64,000 nt of DNA from Pseudoalteromonas rubra (GCF_001482385.1 NZ_CP013611.1:558001-622000), one strand, 5' to 3'. Counted from the stretch's first letter, positions 53,477 to 62,492 are shown. A program made the numbers and translations. Notes: generated from the letters alone by a model not told the origin.

Positions 53477-53812
53477 ATGTGGAATTTAATTAAAAAGCTG
53501 TTCGGGTTGGGTAATAAAAAACGATATACACGTCGCCGCACACATAACCGCAGACGGCAAGTATTCGATACTCAGACTGATTCATGGGTGTACGTATGTT
53601 CTCTGGATATGACAAACGACGAATACGAAGCGCTGGAAGACTTTGGAAGTGCAATCAGTGATTCATCACCTGCGTTTAGTGACACAGGGACATCCGCTTT
53701 TGAACCAGACACTTCATCGAGCGTGAATTCTGGTTTCTCCGGCTGTTCTGACGGTGGCTCTTGGGGAGGATCATCAGATAGCGGTAGCTCCAGTTTTGGC
53801 GGGTGGGATTAA
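53477..53812 (+). CDS. basic-head, Ser/Gly-rich-tail small protein
   Basis: The 111-residue protein starts MWNLIKKLFGLGNKKRYTRR with many Arg (to about residue 28), then an acidic middle and a low-complexity Ser/Gly/Asp tail (about 60-111). Similar small proteins with Ser/Gly-rich tails occur scattered in bacteria but are not a known head component. GGGGAGG precedes its ATG. It interrupts the conserved gp36-G order and may be a moron. Confidence 0.6.
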   Translation: MWNLIKKLFGLGNKKRYTRRRTHNRRRQVFDTQTDSWVYVCSLDMTNDEYEALEDFGSAISDSSPAFSDTGTSAFEPDTSSSVNSGFSGCSDGGSWGGSSDSGSSSFGGWD

Positions 53813-53815
53813 ACC

Positions 53816-54259
53816 ATGGCAGGCGTTTATATCAATATAACCGGCGATGGCATCGAGACACTGCAGACAATTGAGCAGCGCAGTAAAGCGCCCGACGACA
53901 TGCTGGACGATATAGGCGCGTTCCTGGATATGGATGTAACCAAGCGCTTTTTAGATGAGCTGGCACCGGATGGCACCCGCTGGCAACAGTCGGAGGCAGC
54001 GCGAACCGGTCAAGGTCGAGATCCTGAGGTGCCAGGCCTTACGCTGACGGATAAACGCAACCTGGCGGGCTCGGTAACCCACAATGTTGATAACGGCGTG
54101 CTGGAGCAAGGTCTGGGTGAGGAGTATTCGGCTATCCATCATTTTGGTGGTAAAGCAGGCCGCAAACACAGTGTCACCCTGCCCGCCCGGCCCATCATTG
54201 GTATTGAGCAATATCAGGCCGGGGAAGTTTTAGGCATCGTTAGCGATTGGCTGGTTTAA
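53816..54259 (+). CDS. Mu G-like virion morphogenesis protein
   Basis: The 147-residue protein shows the phage virion morphogenesis family pattern: SKAPDDMLDDIGAFLDMDVTKRFLDELAPDGTRWQQ, EYSAIHHFGGKAG and LPARPIIGI near the C terminus. It acts in head completion/tail joining. In Mu, G lies before I; here it is after the capsid gene as in B3/D3112-like phages. Confidence 0.83.
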   Translation: MAGVYINITGDGIETLQTIEQRSKAPDDMLDDIGAFLDMDVTKRFLDELAPDGTRWQQSEAARTGQGRDPEVPGLTLTDKRNLAGSVTHNVDNGVLEQGLGEEYSAIHHFGGKAGRKHSVTLPARPIIGIEQYQAGEVLGIVSDWLV

Positions 54260-54293
54260 CGGAGGTTTAAATGCAGTTTAATTTTGATTTAAA
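54255..54293. repeat. TTTAAM array at exact 11-bp period across a gene start
   Basis: TTTAAC at 54255, TTTAAA at 54266, TTTAAT at 54277 and TTTAAA at 54288 are spaced exactly 11 bp; another TTTAAA lies at 54309. The array crosses the stop of the G-like gene and the RBS and start of the next gene. Confidence 0.7.
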
Positions 54294-54708
54294 CCAAATT
54301 GAGGCCGCTTTAAATAGAGCCGGTATTAAAACCCATTATGCCGCTGATTTTAGCGAGGCCCGCCGCAAACCTGTACAAAACACGCTGTTTTGTGTGTTGC
54401 CACTCGATGATGACTACGAACTGGCCAGCAGCATTAATGGCCAGGACGAGTACCAGGTAACCGATATTTTTGCGGTGATGATCATTGTGCCTGTTCGTGT
54501 GGCCAACCGCCAGGCAGATGCCGAGGTACGCAAAGCCCGTGAGCAGGTTAAACACACTTTAGCCGGGCTGACCATACCGCCCTATGAGCCCATAAAATTA
54601 CACCGGGGCCGCATTGTGGAGTTTAACCCGGACACCAAAAACCTGATTTACCAGTGCCAGTTTAGTGTAAGCGGGCTGGTAACTGTTAACGCAAAGGTGC
54701 ATGTATGA
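54271..54708 (+). CDS. Mu gp37-like (DUF1834-type) tail terminator/connector
   Basis: The 145-residue protein starts MQFNFDLNQIEAALNRAGIK and has VTDIFAVMIIVPVRVANRQADAEVRKAREQVKHTLAGL, then YQCQFSVSGLVTV, as in gp37-like proteins that close the tail tube. GGAGG precedes the ATG inside the phased array. Confidence 0.72.
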   Translation: MQFNFDLNQIEAALNRAGIKTHYAADFSEARRKPVQNTLFCVLPLDDDYELASSINGQDEYQVTDIFAVMIIVPVRVANRQADAEVRKAREQVKHTLAGLTIPPYEPIKLHRGRIVEFNPDTKNLIYQCQFSVSGLVTVNAKVHV

Positions 54709-54869
54709 CAGACAAAAAACAGCAACCAAGTGCCAAGCAAAAGCCCCTAACCCCGGCAGCGATTGCTGCCCAGGTGCAGGCCGCACTGGCACAAAAACGA
54801 CGTAACCATAGCCAGGCCAAAGGCTGCCTGGTACTCGACGGCGATAGACTATCGGAGGCTAAAGTATGA
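54705..54869 (+). CDS. 54-residue basic protein between connector and tail tube
   Basis: From ATG 54705 (overlapping the previous stop) a 54-codon frame begins MTDKKQQPSAKQKPLTPAA and ends with DGDRLSEAKV; its stop overlaps the tail tube ATG. Tight overlaps at both ends support translation. Function unknown. Confidence 0.6.
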   Translation: MTDKKQQPSAKQKPLTPAAIAAQVQAALAQKRRNHSQAKGCLVLDGDRLSEAKV

Positions 54870-55762
54870 GCTGGCGATTTAAAGACAAAATACTACTGGC
54901 CGCCAGTGCCGGTACCACGCTATTAGGCAGCCATGCTGTGTACGCGTCTGATGTGGAGTTTAGCATTGAGACGGAGACCGAAGCCGACGAACTGGAGCGC
55001 GCGCACTCGGGGGCTACCATGGAAATTTACTACGGCCAGCATGTATCCATAAACTTTAAAACGCCGCTGGCTGTGAGTGGCACGCCGGGTAATGCCCCGG
55101 CCATTGGCCCGCTGCTGCTGGCCTGTGGCCTGGTGCAGGTGTCGACCTCGACGGCAGTCACCTATACCAAAGGCGAAGCCACCGCCGCTAAATGCCTGCT
55201 GCGATTTGGCAATAACACCCATGAGATTGACCAGATGATGGGCAACATGAGCATTAGCCTGGAAAAAGGCCGCCCGATGATTAACTGGCAGTTTAAAGGG
55301 CTGTTTAGCTCGCCGATTGCGTCGAGCGCGCCGCCAGAGGCCAACTGGTCTAACTGGGCCAAACCCAGCACTTTGGGCGTGACCAATAGCAGTGCGTTTA
55401 AACTGGATGGTGCTAACCGGACGCTACATAAACTCACGGTTGATCTTGGTAATAACGTGATCTTTGACCGGGCTATTAACCATGACGAGATCATGATCAC
55501 AGGCCACGAGAGTACGGCCAATATGACCGTATCCGCAGAAACCCTGGCACTGTTTAACCCGTTTAACGCCACCGGCAGTATCCAGACATTTGAGTTTAAC
55601 CACGGTAGTAGCGCCGGTAATCGGGTAACCATTTTGGGCCGCTACCAAATGCCGGTACCAAAATACACCAACCTGGACAGCGAACTGACTGGCTATGAGT
55701 TTGACGGCAAACTGGTGCCCTCAGACGCGGGCTATGATGAAATAACGTTAGTATTTGAGTGA
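54866..55762 (+). CDS. siphophage tail tube protein
   Basis: The 298-residue protein starts MSWRFKDKILLAASAGTTLL and has VNFKTPLAVSGTPG-like and GPLLLACGL motifs, GNMSISLEKGRPMINWQFKGLF and MTVSAETLALFNPF, typical of major tail tube proteins of B3/D3112-like phages. The gene comes just before the tail assembly chaperone and tape measure, as expected for a long non-contractile tail. No sheath gene is present. Confidence 0.78.
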   Translation: MSWRFKDKILLAASAGTTLLGSHAVYASDVEFSIETETEADELERAHSGATMEIYYGQHVSINFKTPLAVSGTPGNAPAIGPLLLACGLVQVSTSTAVTYTKGEATAAKCLLRFGNNTHEIDQMMGNMSISLEKGRPMINWQFKGLFSSPIASSAPPEANWSNWAKPSTLGVTNSSAFKLDGANRTLHKLTVDLGNNVIFDRAINHDEIMITGHESTANMTVSAETLALFNPFNATGSIQTFEFNHGSSAGNRVTILGRYQMPVPKYTNLDSELTGYEFDGKLVPSDAGYDEITLVFE

Positions 55763-55767
55763 TCCCT

Positions 55768-56091
55768 ATGAAACTAAAAAAATTAGCAAACCTGAAAAAC
55801 GTACGAATTGAAATGCCCATAGACTTTGAACTTGGTGGGGTAGCTTTTAAGTTTACCGCCCTGGTAAAGCTCGTTACTCAGGCTGATATAGACGACATAA
55901 ACAAGAATAAAACGTCCGACCCTGAAATCGTTAGCCAGTTATTAGTTGGCTGGACTGGGTTTACTGACGAAGGTGAAGACGTGCCCTACTCACAAGGTGT
56001 AAAAGCTGAAATGCTGGCCTTTCCGGGTATTGCCAATCGTTTGGCCACAGCTTGTTTACAGGCGCAATACGCCGTACAGGAAAAAAACTAA
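55768..56091 (+). CDS. tail assembly chaperone, short form
   Basis: The 107-residue protein begins MKLKKLANLKNVRIEMPIDF and ends QAQYAVQEKN. Position between tail tube and tape measure fits the lambda gpG role. A GTG at 55759 overlaps the previous stop and is an alternative start. The message carries a slippery heptamer just before the stop, giving a longer gpGT-like form. Confidence 0.75.
   Translation: MKLKKLANLKNVRIEMPIDFELGGVAFKFTALVKLVTQADIDDINKNKTSDPEIVSQLLVGWTGFTDEGEDVPYSQGVKAEMLAFPGIANRLATACLQAQYAVQEKN
56082..56088 (+). promoter_or_regulatory. -1 ribosomal frameshift slippery site
   Basis: A AAA AAC in the frame of the short chaperone, immediately before its TAA (56089-56091), is a canonical X XXY YYZ heptamer. 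A -1 shift continues into the frame that runs to 56456. Confidence 0.8.
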
Positions 56092-56456
56092 TCGATGTTG
56101 CCAGGTGGTTTGTGGGGGACCTGGCAACAACAACCAGCCAAACGGTAGCCGATGACCTGGCGCATTTTGGTGCGCCGGTTGAGCCACCCAAAGGACTAAC
56201 CGATTTAGCCGTGCTGCCCGATAACTGGGTGGCAGCTACTGCCCTCACCACTGCCGGTAGCCAGTGGCAGTTTTGTAAGGACGGCGTGGAGGTAGCGCTG
56301 GATTACGCCCGCGCTGACATTGCCTGGCGCTACGCAGGCCTGACACTGACCCCCGCAGATTTTACAAAGCTCCAGCTGCTGGAGCGCACAGTTGTAGGAC
56401 TGTTAAGGCGACCCGATGAAATCAAAACTGAAACTGGCGTTACGATTACAGTATGA
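56088..56456 (+). CDS. frameshift extension of the tail assembly chaperone (T-like part)
   Basis: In the -1 frame after the heptamer the sequence reads LIDVARWFVGDLATTTSQTV and continues 122 codons to 56456, ending ETGVTITV. No good independent start or RBS exists. The fusion product would be about 229 residues, analogous to lambda gpGT. The tape measure gene begins inside its 3' end. Confidence 0.75.
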   Translation, partial: LIDVARWFVGDLATTTSQTVADDLAHFGAPVEPPKGLTDLAVLPDNWVAATALTTAGSQWQFCKDGVEVALDYARADIAWRYAGLTLTPADFTKLQLLERTVVGLLRRPDEIKTETGVTITV

Positions 56457-59400
56457 CGGCAAAGCCGTAACTGACGGCACTAAAAAAAATATCGCGGACC
56501 TGCAACGGATCCCTAAAGCGCTTGAAGCACAGCGCGGTGCCAATACCCGCCTATCTGAGGCGGTTGGCCAGGCGACTGCAGGCCAGACGGTTGCCATCCA
56601 GGCCATGCAACGGGGCAGCCAGGTTGCTATGCAGCAAAGCCTGGTTGCGCAAGGTGTTATTGCGGCTAATCGTGATGTGGCAGTGACCGCAACTCAGTCA
56701 GCAGCCAGCCAGGACAAAGCGGCCTACACCGCAAAGGCGCATGCTCACGCAGCGGCCAATCAGGCTCAGGTTGTACAGCAGGTAGCCACAAGCCAAAAGA
56801 CAGCAGCCGCTGCGCACGGCCAAACCGGCCAGGCCATTAAAAAAACAACCGACGAAACCCGCAAGCAAACCAACGCCAACCAGAAAGTTGCCCAGTCAGA
56901 TAACCAGGTTGCTATTGCGGCCAAGCGCCGTGCGGCCAGCGAGCAACAAGCTGCCCGAGTGCAGGAACTGCAGCGCAGCGCTACACGCCGCCTGGTTGCA
57001 GCTAACCAGCAGTTAAGTGCCTCGCAGGCCAAAGTGGCTGCATCCCAATCAAACGCCACTCGGCAGGTGTCTGCGTTAAACACAGGGTACTCTCATCTGG
57101 CCATTACCCTGTCTGGGTTGGTGGGGTTAGGGACTGGCGCGATGTTTGTGCGTGATACGGGCGCAGCTCAGTTACTGGATACGCGTCTGAAGGGGCTGAC
57201 AAAAACGACTGAAGGCTACAACGCTGCACAACGCTATTTGTTTAGCACAGCAGATAGGTTAAACATTACGTATCAGACCTTAACCACAGGTTATAGCAAA
57301 ATGCTAAACCTGCAGGAGTCGGGCTTGATCACCCAGCGTGAGGGTATAAGCATCCTGGAGGGATATGCTAACGCTGCTGCACGTTTGGGAGCGAGTAATA
57401 CGCAAGTTGAGCAGAGTTTATACGGGTTTGAGCAAGGCTTGGGTAACGGAGTCATTAGAGCAGAGGAATTTAACCAAATTACGGACCCCATGCCAGGATT
57501 GTTGCAGCGCATTGAGAAAGCGGCAGGCCTCACAGGCGGAGGCCTTCGCCGAATGGTTAATGCAGGTATGGTAACCAGCCAGATGTTTAAAAAGTACCTG
57601 ATCGCCGCATTAGAGGACTACGCCAGAGCGGCAGAGGCGACAGAGGGCAAGATCAACGCCTCGTTTGCTGAGATGAGCAACGAGTATCAACGGCTGATCC
57701 GCCATTACGAGCAGCCGATTAACTTTGCGGTAACCGGTGTTGTTGACCTGCTGCGCGATGGCATGCAGGAGCTACGCGAAAACGCGGACCTGGTAGACGG
57801 GCTGACGACCGCAGCAACGGGGCTGGCCCTGGTGTTGGGTGGTCACTTGGCAGCGGGTGCCGCACGTGCAACAACCGCATTTACGGCTCAGGTGGTTGCT
57901 AAACAGCGTGCGTTGACTGCTGATCTGGCTTTGGCAAAACAAAATCAGGCGGCTGCTGCTATTGAGCACCAGCGCTCGCTCCAGGCAAAAACCTATGCCG
58001 CGCATACACTCAATGTGGCACATACCGAGCAAATGCGTACCACTGCCGTTGCTCGCCTGGCGGCTGCCAACCAGCGTGCCCTGGTAACACAGCAGGCACT
58101 GACAACAGCCACCGCAAACTATACGGTTGCTGCCCGCAGCGCATCGGTAGCCGCTCGCGGCCTGAGTGCTGTAATGGGTGTGTTTGGTGGCCCAGTTGGC
58201 CTAGCGGTTACTGCGGGGTTAGGCGTGGCCTACTTTGCGATGCAGAGCGATAATGCGGCCAAGAGTAGCAAATCCCTTAAAACAAACCTGCTAGACCTGG
58301 CCGGAGCGTACGACTCGGTAAATAACGTGACGGCCCGTAATGATATAGACAGAGCCAATCAGCGCGCTGCTAACTATACGGCACTTATTGACCGCGCCTA
58401 TACCAAACTCAAGCGCCTGCAGACGCTCCAGGATAATGCGGGCTCTGACCGCTCTGCGTTTGTTTACCGTCAGCAGATTGAGCAAACTCAAAAATACATT
58501 AACGAGCAATCTAAGCTGCGCGACGAGCAGCTAAAGCTGGCAGCTGCAACCGCCAACACCAACAAAAACCTGGAGCAGAGCCCCTGGCAAACGGTCATCG
58601 AGCAGGCACAACAAGCAGCCGCCGCCCTGCCCCAGAATATCCAGCAGCTGCAAACCAGCCTGCTGGACGAGGAAGGACGGCTGCAGGCCAGCTACGAAAA
58701 GCGCCGGGCTATGGTGATCACCGCCCGGGACAACGACCAGGCAAACAAAGCAAAGTACAACGCCCTGCTGGCGCAACTCGACGCCAAGCATGCTGAGGAT
58801 GTAAAGGCCATCGCCACTCGGCGCGAGGCCGAGAAAACCCGCATACAAAACCAGGCTGAAGAAAAACGGCGTAACGACCTGCGCACGGAACTGGAGAACC
58901 GCATTGCCCAGATGCGCGGCTTTAGTGGGCGCGAGACACTGGCCGCCTACAACAATGAGATGGCCGTTGAACAGGCCCGGCAGCAAGCACGGGTAGATGC
59001 GAAACGCCGTGGCCAGCTTGGCCTGGCCGCCAATGATGAAATTGGCGAGCTAAAGCACAACTCAGACAATGAGATTAGAGATTTAGAGCGGCAGCAGGAG
59101 CTACTGGCCGCGCAGGGTTACCACAGCCAGCGTGAGGCTAATGAGGCTGCACACCAAGAGCGGCTAATGCAGATCCGCTCACGCCATACAGGTGCCCTGC
59201 AATCCAACATTCTGGCATTTGCGAATTTTGAGAAACAAACACAGGCCGAAAAAGCCAATGCCGTTGTTGGCCTGGGTGCCAACATGTTTAAACAGCTGGC
59301 CGGGCAAAGTAAAACCGCGTTTAAAGCTTACAAGGCGTTTGCTATATCGCAGGCATTGATCAACACCTACCAGGCAGCAACCGGCGCTTATACAGCGTTG

Positions 59401-59817
59401 GCCCCTATCCCAGTAGTCGGCCCTGCACTGGGTGTGGCTGCAGCCGCCGCCGCTGTTTTATCTGGTATGCAGCAGGTTAGACAGATAAAAGCGCAGCAAC
59501 CAGCAGGTATCGCCCACGGTGGTTTGGACTATGTGCCCAACGAAAGCACTTACCTGCTGCAACGGGGTGAGCGTGTCCTGTCACCAAAACAAAACGTCGA
59601 GATCAGCGCCATGGCCCGCCACTATAACGCCGGTGGCCAAAGCGGCAGCCAGGGCAACATCAGTTTTGCTATAACCAATCAAATCACTGTCCAGGGAGCG
59701 CAGAATGACGGCAAAGGTGAGCTGGTCGCACAAAACATTGCCAGCCGTATTGAGGCTGTGGTGATCGCCAATGTTAAATCTAATGGCAGTATCATACGGG
59801 CGATTAAAGCGGCCTAG
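56416..59817 (+). CDS. tail tape measure protein
   Basis: The 1133-residue protein has an Ala/Gln-rich coiled-coil N terminus (about 1-200), the tape-measure core (DTRLKGLTKTTEGYNAAQRYLFSTADRLNITYQTL and NQITDPMPGLLQRI, about 250-400), hydrophobic segments (ALVLGGHLAAGAA; VMGVFGGPVGLAVTAGLGVAYFAM) and a long coiled coil. Its length predicts a tail of about 150-170 nm by the usual rule of roughly 1.5 Angstrom per residue. Confidence 0.9.
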   Translation: MKSKLKLALRLQYDGKAVTDGTKKNIADLQRIPKALEAQRGANTRLSEAVGQATAGQTVAIQAMQRGSQVAMQQSLVAQGVIAANRDVAVTATQSAASQDKAAYTAKAHAHAAANQAQVVQQVATSQKTAAAAHGQTGQAIKKTTDETRKQTNANQKVAQSDNQVAIAAKRRAASEQQAARVQELQRSATRRLVAANQQLSASQAKVAASQSNATRQVSALNTGYSHLAITLSGLVGLGTGAMFVRDTGAAQLLDTRLKGLTKTTEGYNAAQRYLFSTADRLNITYQTLTTGYSKMLNLQESGLITQREGISILEGYANAAARLGASNTQVEQSLYGFEQGLGNGVIRAEEFNQITDPMPGLLQRIEKAAGLTGGGLRRMVNAGMVTSQMFKKYLIAALEDYARAAEATEGKINASFAEMSNEYQRLIRHYEQPINFAVTGVVDLLRDGMQELRENADLVDGLTTAATGLALVLGGHLAAGAARATTAFTAQVVAKQRALTADLALAKQNQAAAAIEHQRSLQAKTYAAHTLNVAHTEQMRTTAVARLAAANQRALVTQQALTTATANYTVAARSASVAARGLSAVMGVFGGPVGLAVTAGLGVAYFAMQSDNAAKSSKSLKTNLLDLAGAYDSVNNVTARNDIDRANQRAANYTALIDRAYTKLKRLQTLQDNAGSDRSAFVYRQQIEQTQKYINEQSKLRDEQLKLAAATANTNKNLEQSPWQTVIEQAQQAAAALPQNIQQLQTSLLDEEGRLQASYEKRRAMVITARDNDQANKAKYNALLAQLDAKHAEDVKAIATRREAEKTRIQNQAEEKRRNDLRTELENRIAQMRGFSGRETLAAYNNEMAVEQARQQARVDAKRRGQLGLAANDEIGELKHNSDNEIRDLERQQELLAAQGYHSQREANEAAHQERLMQIRSRHTGALQSNILAFANFEKQTQAEKANAVVGLGANMFKQLAGQSKTAFKAYKAFAISQALINTYQAATGAYTALAPIPVVGPALGVAAAAAAVLSGMQQVRQIKAQQPAGIAHGGLDYVPNESTYLLQRGERVLSPKQNVEISAMARHYNAGGQSGSQGNISFAITNQITVQGAQNDGKGELVAQNIASRIEAVVIANVKSNGSIIRAIKAA

Positions 59818-60209
59818 CGCAGCTTGCGAACGCGCGCAAGGTTAATAACAACACCTGGCGCTTTTTTGGGCGGTGTGTAATCTTTATCCTCAACCGGATA
59901 GCCCGTTGCATCCAGTGCCAGGTACACACCGTCATCACACCACACACCAATATAATGTCCCTTTAAGTCTACCCAACCCGATAGCCCTGTCTCATCGCCG
60001 GTAATGCCCGTCACATCATGCATCGTTACACGCTCAAAATGATAAGCCCGCAACTCGCTGGTAAACCCCCGAAACAGTAGGTAGTGTTCCTGGTCATCTA
60101 AGTCAGTACATCGGACACTGCCCCTGTTGACGCACTTTGTGTTGCGCAGCAGCCCCCCCGTCGTGAGCAGGATGTGACCATAGTTGTGTTTGTAGCGGAT
60201 GACGGGCAT
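59814..60209 (-). CDS. minus-strand gene of unknown function within the tail operon
   Basis: The 131-residue protein starts MPVIRYKHNYGHILLTTGGL and contains TSELRAYHFERVTMHDV and GWVDLKGHYIGVWCDDGVYLALDATG, a beta-rich pattern. ATG 60209 is used; a TTG lies 6 bases upstream. It runs against the tail genes and its end overlaps the tape measure stop, so it is probably an inserted cargo gene. No family is recognised. Confidence 0.6.
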   Translation of the reverse strand: MPVIRYKHNYGHILLTTGGLLRNTKCVNRGSVRCTDLDDQEHYLLFRGFTSELRAYHFERVTMHDVTGITGDETGLSGWVDLKGHYIGVWCDDGVYLALDATGYPVEDKDYTPPKKAPGVVINLARVRKLR

Positions 60210-60367
60210 AGACAACTAATGCTGTATATTAATACAGTTATGGTAGCATCTTACTTAGAGCCCGCAAACGAATTAAAACTTGAAAACGCATATTCCTTAT
60301 TTGCATATGTATATACTATTATGCTATATATAAATTAGCTATGAACATACTTAATTTGGAGAGAGCT

Positions 60368-61246
60368 ATGACCAGCGTATTTAAGTTCCGAGCAGCGACA
60401 GAAGACCATGACATTGACGCGTTAGTACAAGGATATTTATGGTTTTCCAAACTGAAGGACCTGAACGACCCGTTTGAGGGGGGTTACTACCTAGATGACC
60501 AAGCTTCGAAGGAATTATTATTCAAGTACCATGCAAACGTCTTAGCTAAAAAGCCCTTACGATCTATGTCTCCAGACGAGGAAGTTGTTGACATGTATAT
60601 AGATAAGGAAATGGTAAGCCCTGGAGGTTATGAACAATGGCTTAAGCAGCTTACAATGGAAGAGATTGATGAAGAGCTTTCAAAACTACGCGATGTTTAT
60701 AGTATTTTTAGCTGTTCTTTGTCTAAGGAAGACCACCCAACATTACCCGCACCATTAAACAGTATGTCTATGTGGGGATACTATGCAAACGGGTTAAAAG
60801 GGTTCTGTATTGAATATGATTTGGAGGTTCTTATGCAGAGTCTCAATGAAACGAATGATTACTTTGAAAGTGCTAGGGTAGCATATACAAAGCAAGATAC
60901 AGCGCCAACAATAGTTTTAGAGGATGTTCTTAATGATGCAATAAATGGCACCGTCGATACTCATAAGAACTACCTTAGAGCCATTATGACGAAATGTGAT
61001 AACCCTTGGCACCACGAAAATGAGATGAGGATAATTGGTGAATGCAGAGACGGTGAGTTCAAGCACTCTTTGAACGCTATTAAGGCTATCTACATAGGTG
61101 GCAAAATGGAGAATCATAAGCAAGAGCAAATTAAGGGTTTTGCCCTTAAAAACAGTATCCCTACATTCCGCGTGTTTCATTCTATCCGTGATAAAGCCTA
61201 CGGGTTTAAATTTGAGCTGCTCAAGCCAAAAAGTAAATTGGTTTGA
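60368..61246 (+). CDS. DUF2971 domain protein
   Basis: The 292-residue protein has the DUF2971 pattern: VFKFRAATEDHDIDALVQGYLWFSKLKDLNDPFEGG at the start, MSMWGYYANGLKGFCIEYD in the middle and WHHENEMRIIGE with IKAIYIGGKM later. ATG 60368 is chosen for GGAGAG seven bases upstream; ATG 60341 is open but lacks an RBS. The gene is AT-richer than the tail genes around it. DUF2971 proteins often travel in phage and defence islands; their activity is unknown. Confidence 0.8.
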   Translation: MTSVFKFRAATEDHDIDALVQGYLWFSKLKDLNDPFEGGYYLDDQASKELLFKYHANVLAKKPLRSMSPDEEVVDMYIDKEMVSPGGYEQWLKQLTMEEIDEELSKLRDVYSIFSCSLSKEDHPTLPAPLNSMSMWGYYANGLKGFCIEYDLEVLMQSLNETNDYFESARVAYTKQDTAPTIVLEDVLNDAINGTVDTHKNYLRAIMTKCDNPWHHENEMRIIGECRDGEFKHSLNAIKAIYIGGKMENHKQEQIKGFALKNSIPTFRVFHSIRDKAYGFKFELLKPKSKLV

Positions 61247-61337
61247 GAATAATTTTTTTAAACAGCCCAAAGGCCTTACTTCAATATAGCCCTGAACGAT
61301 AATTGAACAATCTTAAGGTTGGGGTGAATTGAATTTC

Positions 61338-61353
61338 ATCTCCTTAAGGAGAT
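61338..61353. promoter_or_regulatory. 16-bp perfect palindrome upstream of membrane-protein cargo gene
   Basis: ATCTCCTTAAGGAGAT is fully self-complementary and lies 50 bp before ATG 61404. It may be an operator, and it contains AAGGAG. No gene starts right after it. Confidence 0.4.
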
Positions 61354-61403
61354 TTGGGAATAAATTATTGATATCATGAGGATGAAATATAAAAGGATAT
61401 CTT

Positions 61404-62417
61404 ATGATCGACACTGAAATGTTATTTACATTAGTGGCTCTTGTACTGATGTGGCCAGCACTCTATGTAGTAGTGAGGGTTATAGCAAATGTACACTCAG
61501 TGGTAGCCAACGCACATACACGCCTGCGTAACAAAGTAAATAAATGCCTATCAAAAGAAGCACAGAAGGTGGTTGCCATTCTTTTCTTTGGGCTAGCGTT
61601 TACTTTACTACTTATGTACATTTTTGGTTTTTTTGATAAGTCGCTTGCACATTCCATAGAACTAGCAACAATAGCGATAAATAACTTCATAACACCCACA
61701 CTGCTCGCTTTGAGTGTTTTTTTGCTTTATAAAACTTGGTCTACAAGTAAGGAAGATCTTAAAGAAACAAAAGATATTCTTAGAAAAAAAGAAGAGTTGG
61801 ATCTTTTAAGGTCAAGGATACAACTGCTGAACAAAACCCTTGATGCAACGCCTTCTGATTACTTGGACTTTAAGTCTGATTTAATGGTCTTGAATATCAA
61901 CAGCGAAACGAACGGGATAGATTTTTGGAATGACTTACGGCCTTTGTTAGATCGCACAAAGCGTTTACTCTCAAATGAAGAGTCGCTATTTATATTTGAC
62001 GACGCGCGCATCTTCACAGCATTAAAGGCAATCAACACATCATTAGGGAGTAACGCACCAACCTATAGAGATATCTTCAGTACTCCGATTAAGCGCGAGC
62101 CGGCGGTTTATATGAGACTGATGCGATCAGGCTTGGAAGAAAGAACTGATGAGGAAATAAAGCGCATTCTGAGTAACTTAGTGAGACTCCTTTATAAAGA
62201 AACATATTTTGCTGAGTGCCGAGACAATAAGGATTACGAAGTTGAAATTGCACCAATTAAACATCAAGATATGTTAGTTAAAGAGATGGCTATAAGCATA
62301 ATCCAGCTTGTTAAAAACTCAAAATACGAAGGTGAACTGTTCAATGAATATAGATTTCACTTCTCTTCATTGGAGTTCGCAGGGCTGCAGGAGCTTACTA
62401 ACTTCAACTCTTTGTAA
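61404..62417 (+). CDS. three-TM membrane protein of unknown function
   Basis: The 337-residue protein has TM segments at about 5-27 (MLFTLVALVLMWPALYVVVRVI), 55-75 (VVAILFFGLAFTLLLMYIFGF) and 88-108 (FITPTLLALSVFLLY), then a charged helix (STSKEDLKETKDILRKKEELDLLRSR) and a cytosolic helical domain of about 200 residues. This layout recalls membrane-tethered phage exclusion/abortive-infection proteins, but I see no defining motif. The stop codon overlaps the late-promoter palindrome at 62413. Confidence 0.65.
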   Translation: MIDTEMLFTLVALVLMWPALYVVVRVIANVHSVVANAHTRLRNKVNKCLSKEAQKVVAILFFGLAFTLLLMYIFGFFDKSLAHSIELATIAINNFITPTLLALSVFLLYKTWSTSKEDLKETKDILRKKEELDLLRSRIQLLNKTLDATPSDYLDFKSDLMVLNINSETNGIDFWNDLRPLLDRTKRLLSNEESLFIFDDARIFTALKAINTSLGSNAPTYRDIFSTPIKREPAVYMRLMRSGLEERTDEEIKRILSNLVRLLYKETYFAECRDNKDYEVEIAPIKHQDMLVKEMAISIIQLVKNSKYEGELFNEYRFHFSSLEFAGLQELTNFNSL

Positions 62418-62458
62418 AACGTTTTACACCTAAAACTCAGCTCCATAATTTTTACACT
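62413..62458 (+). promoter_or_regulatory. late promoter of tail-tip operon with activator palindrome
   Basis: TGTAAAACGTTTTACA (62413-62428), 24 bases, then TACACT (62453-62458). Equivalent to Mu PP. It restores late transcription after the cargo island. Confidence 0.75.
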
Positions 62459-62492
62459 CGCTCCCACAGTAACCGACGAGCGATGAAAAACT

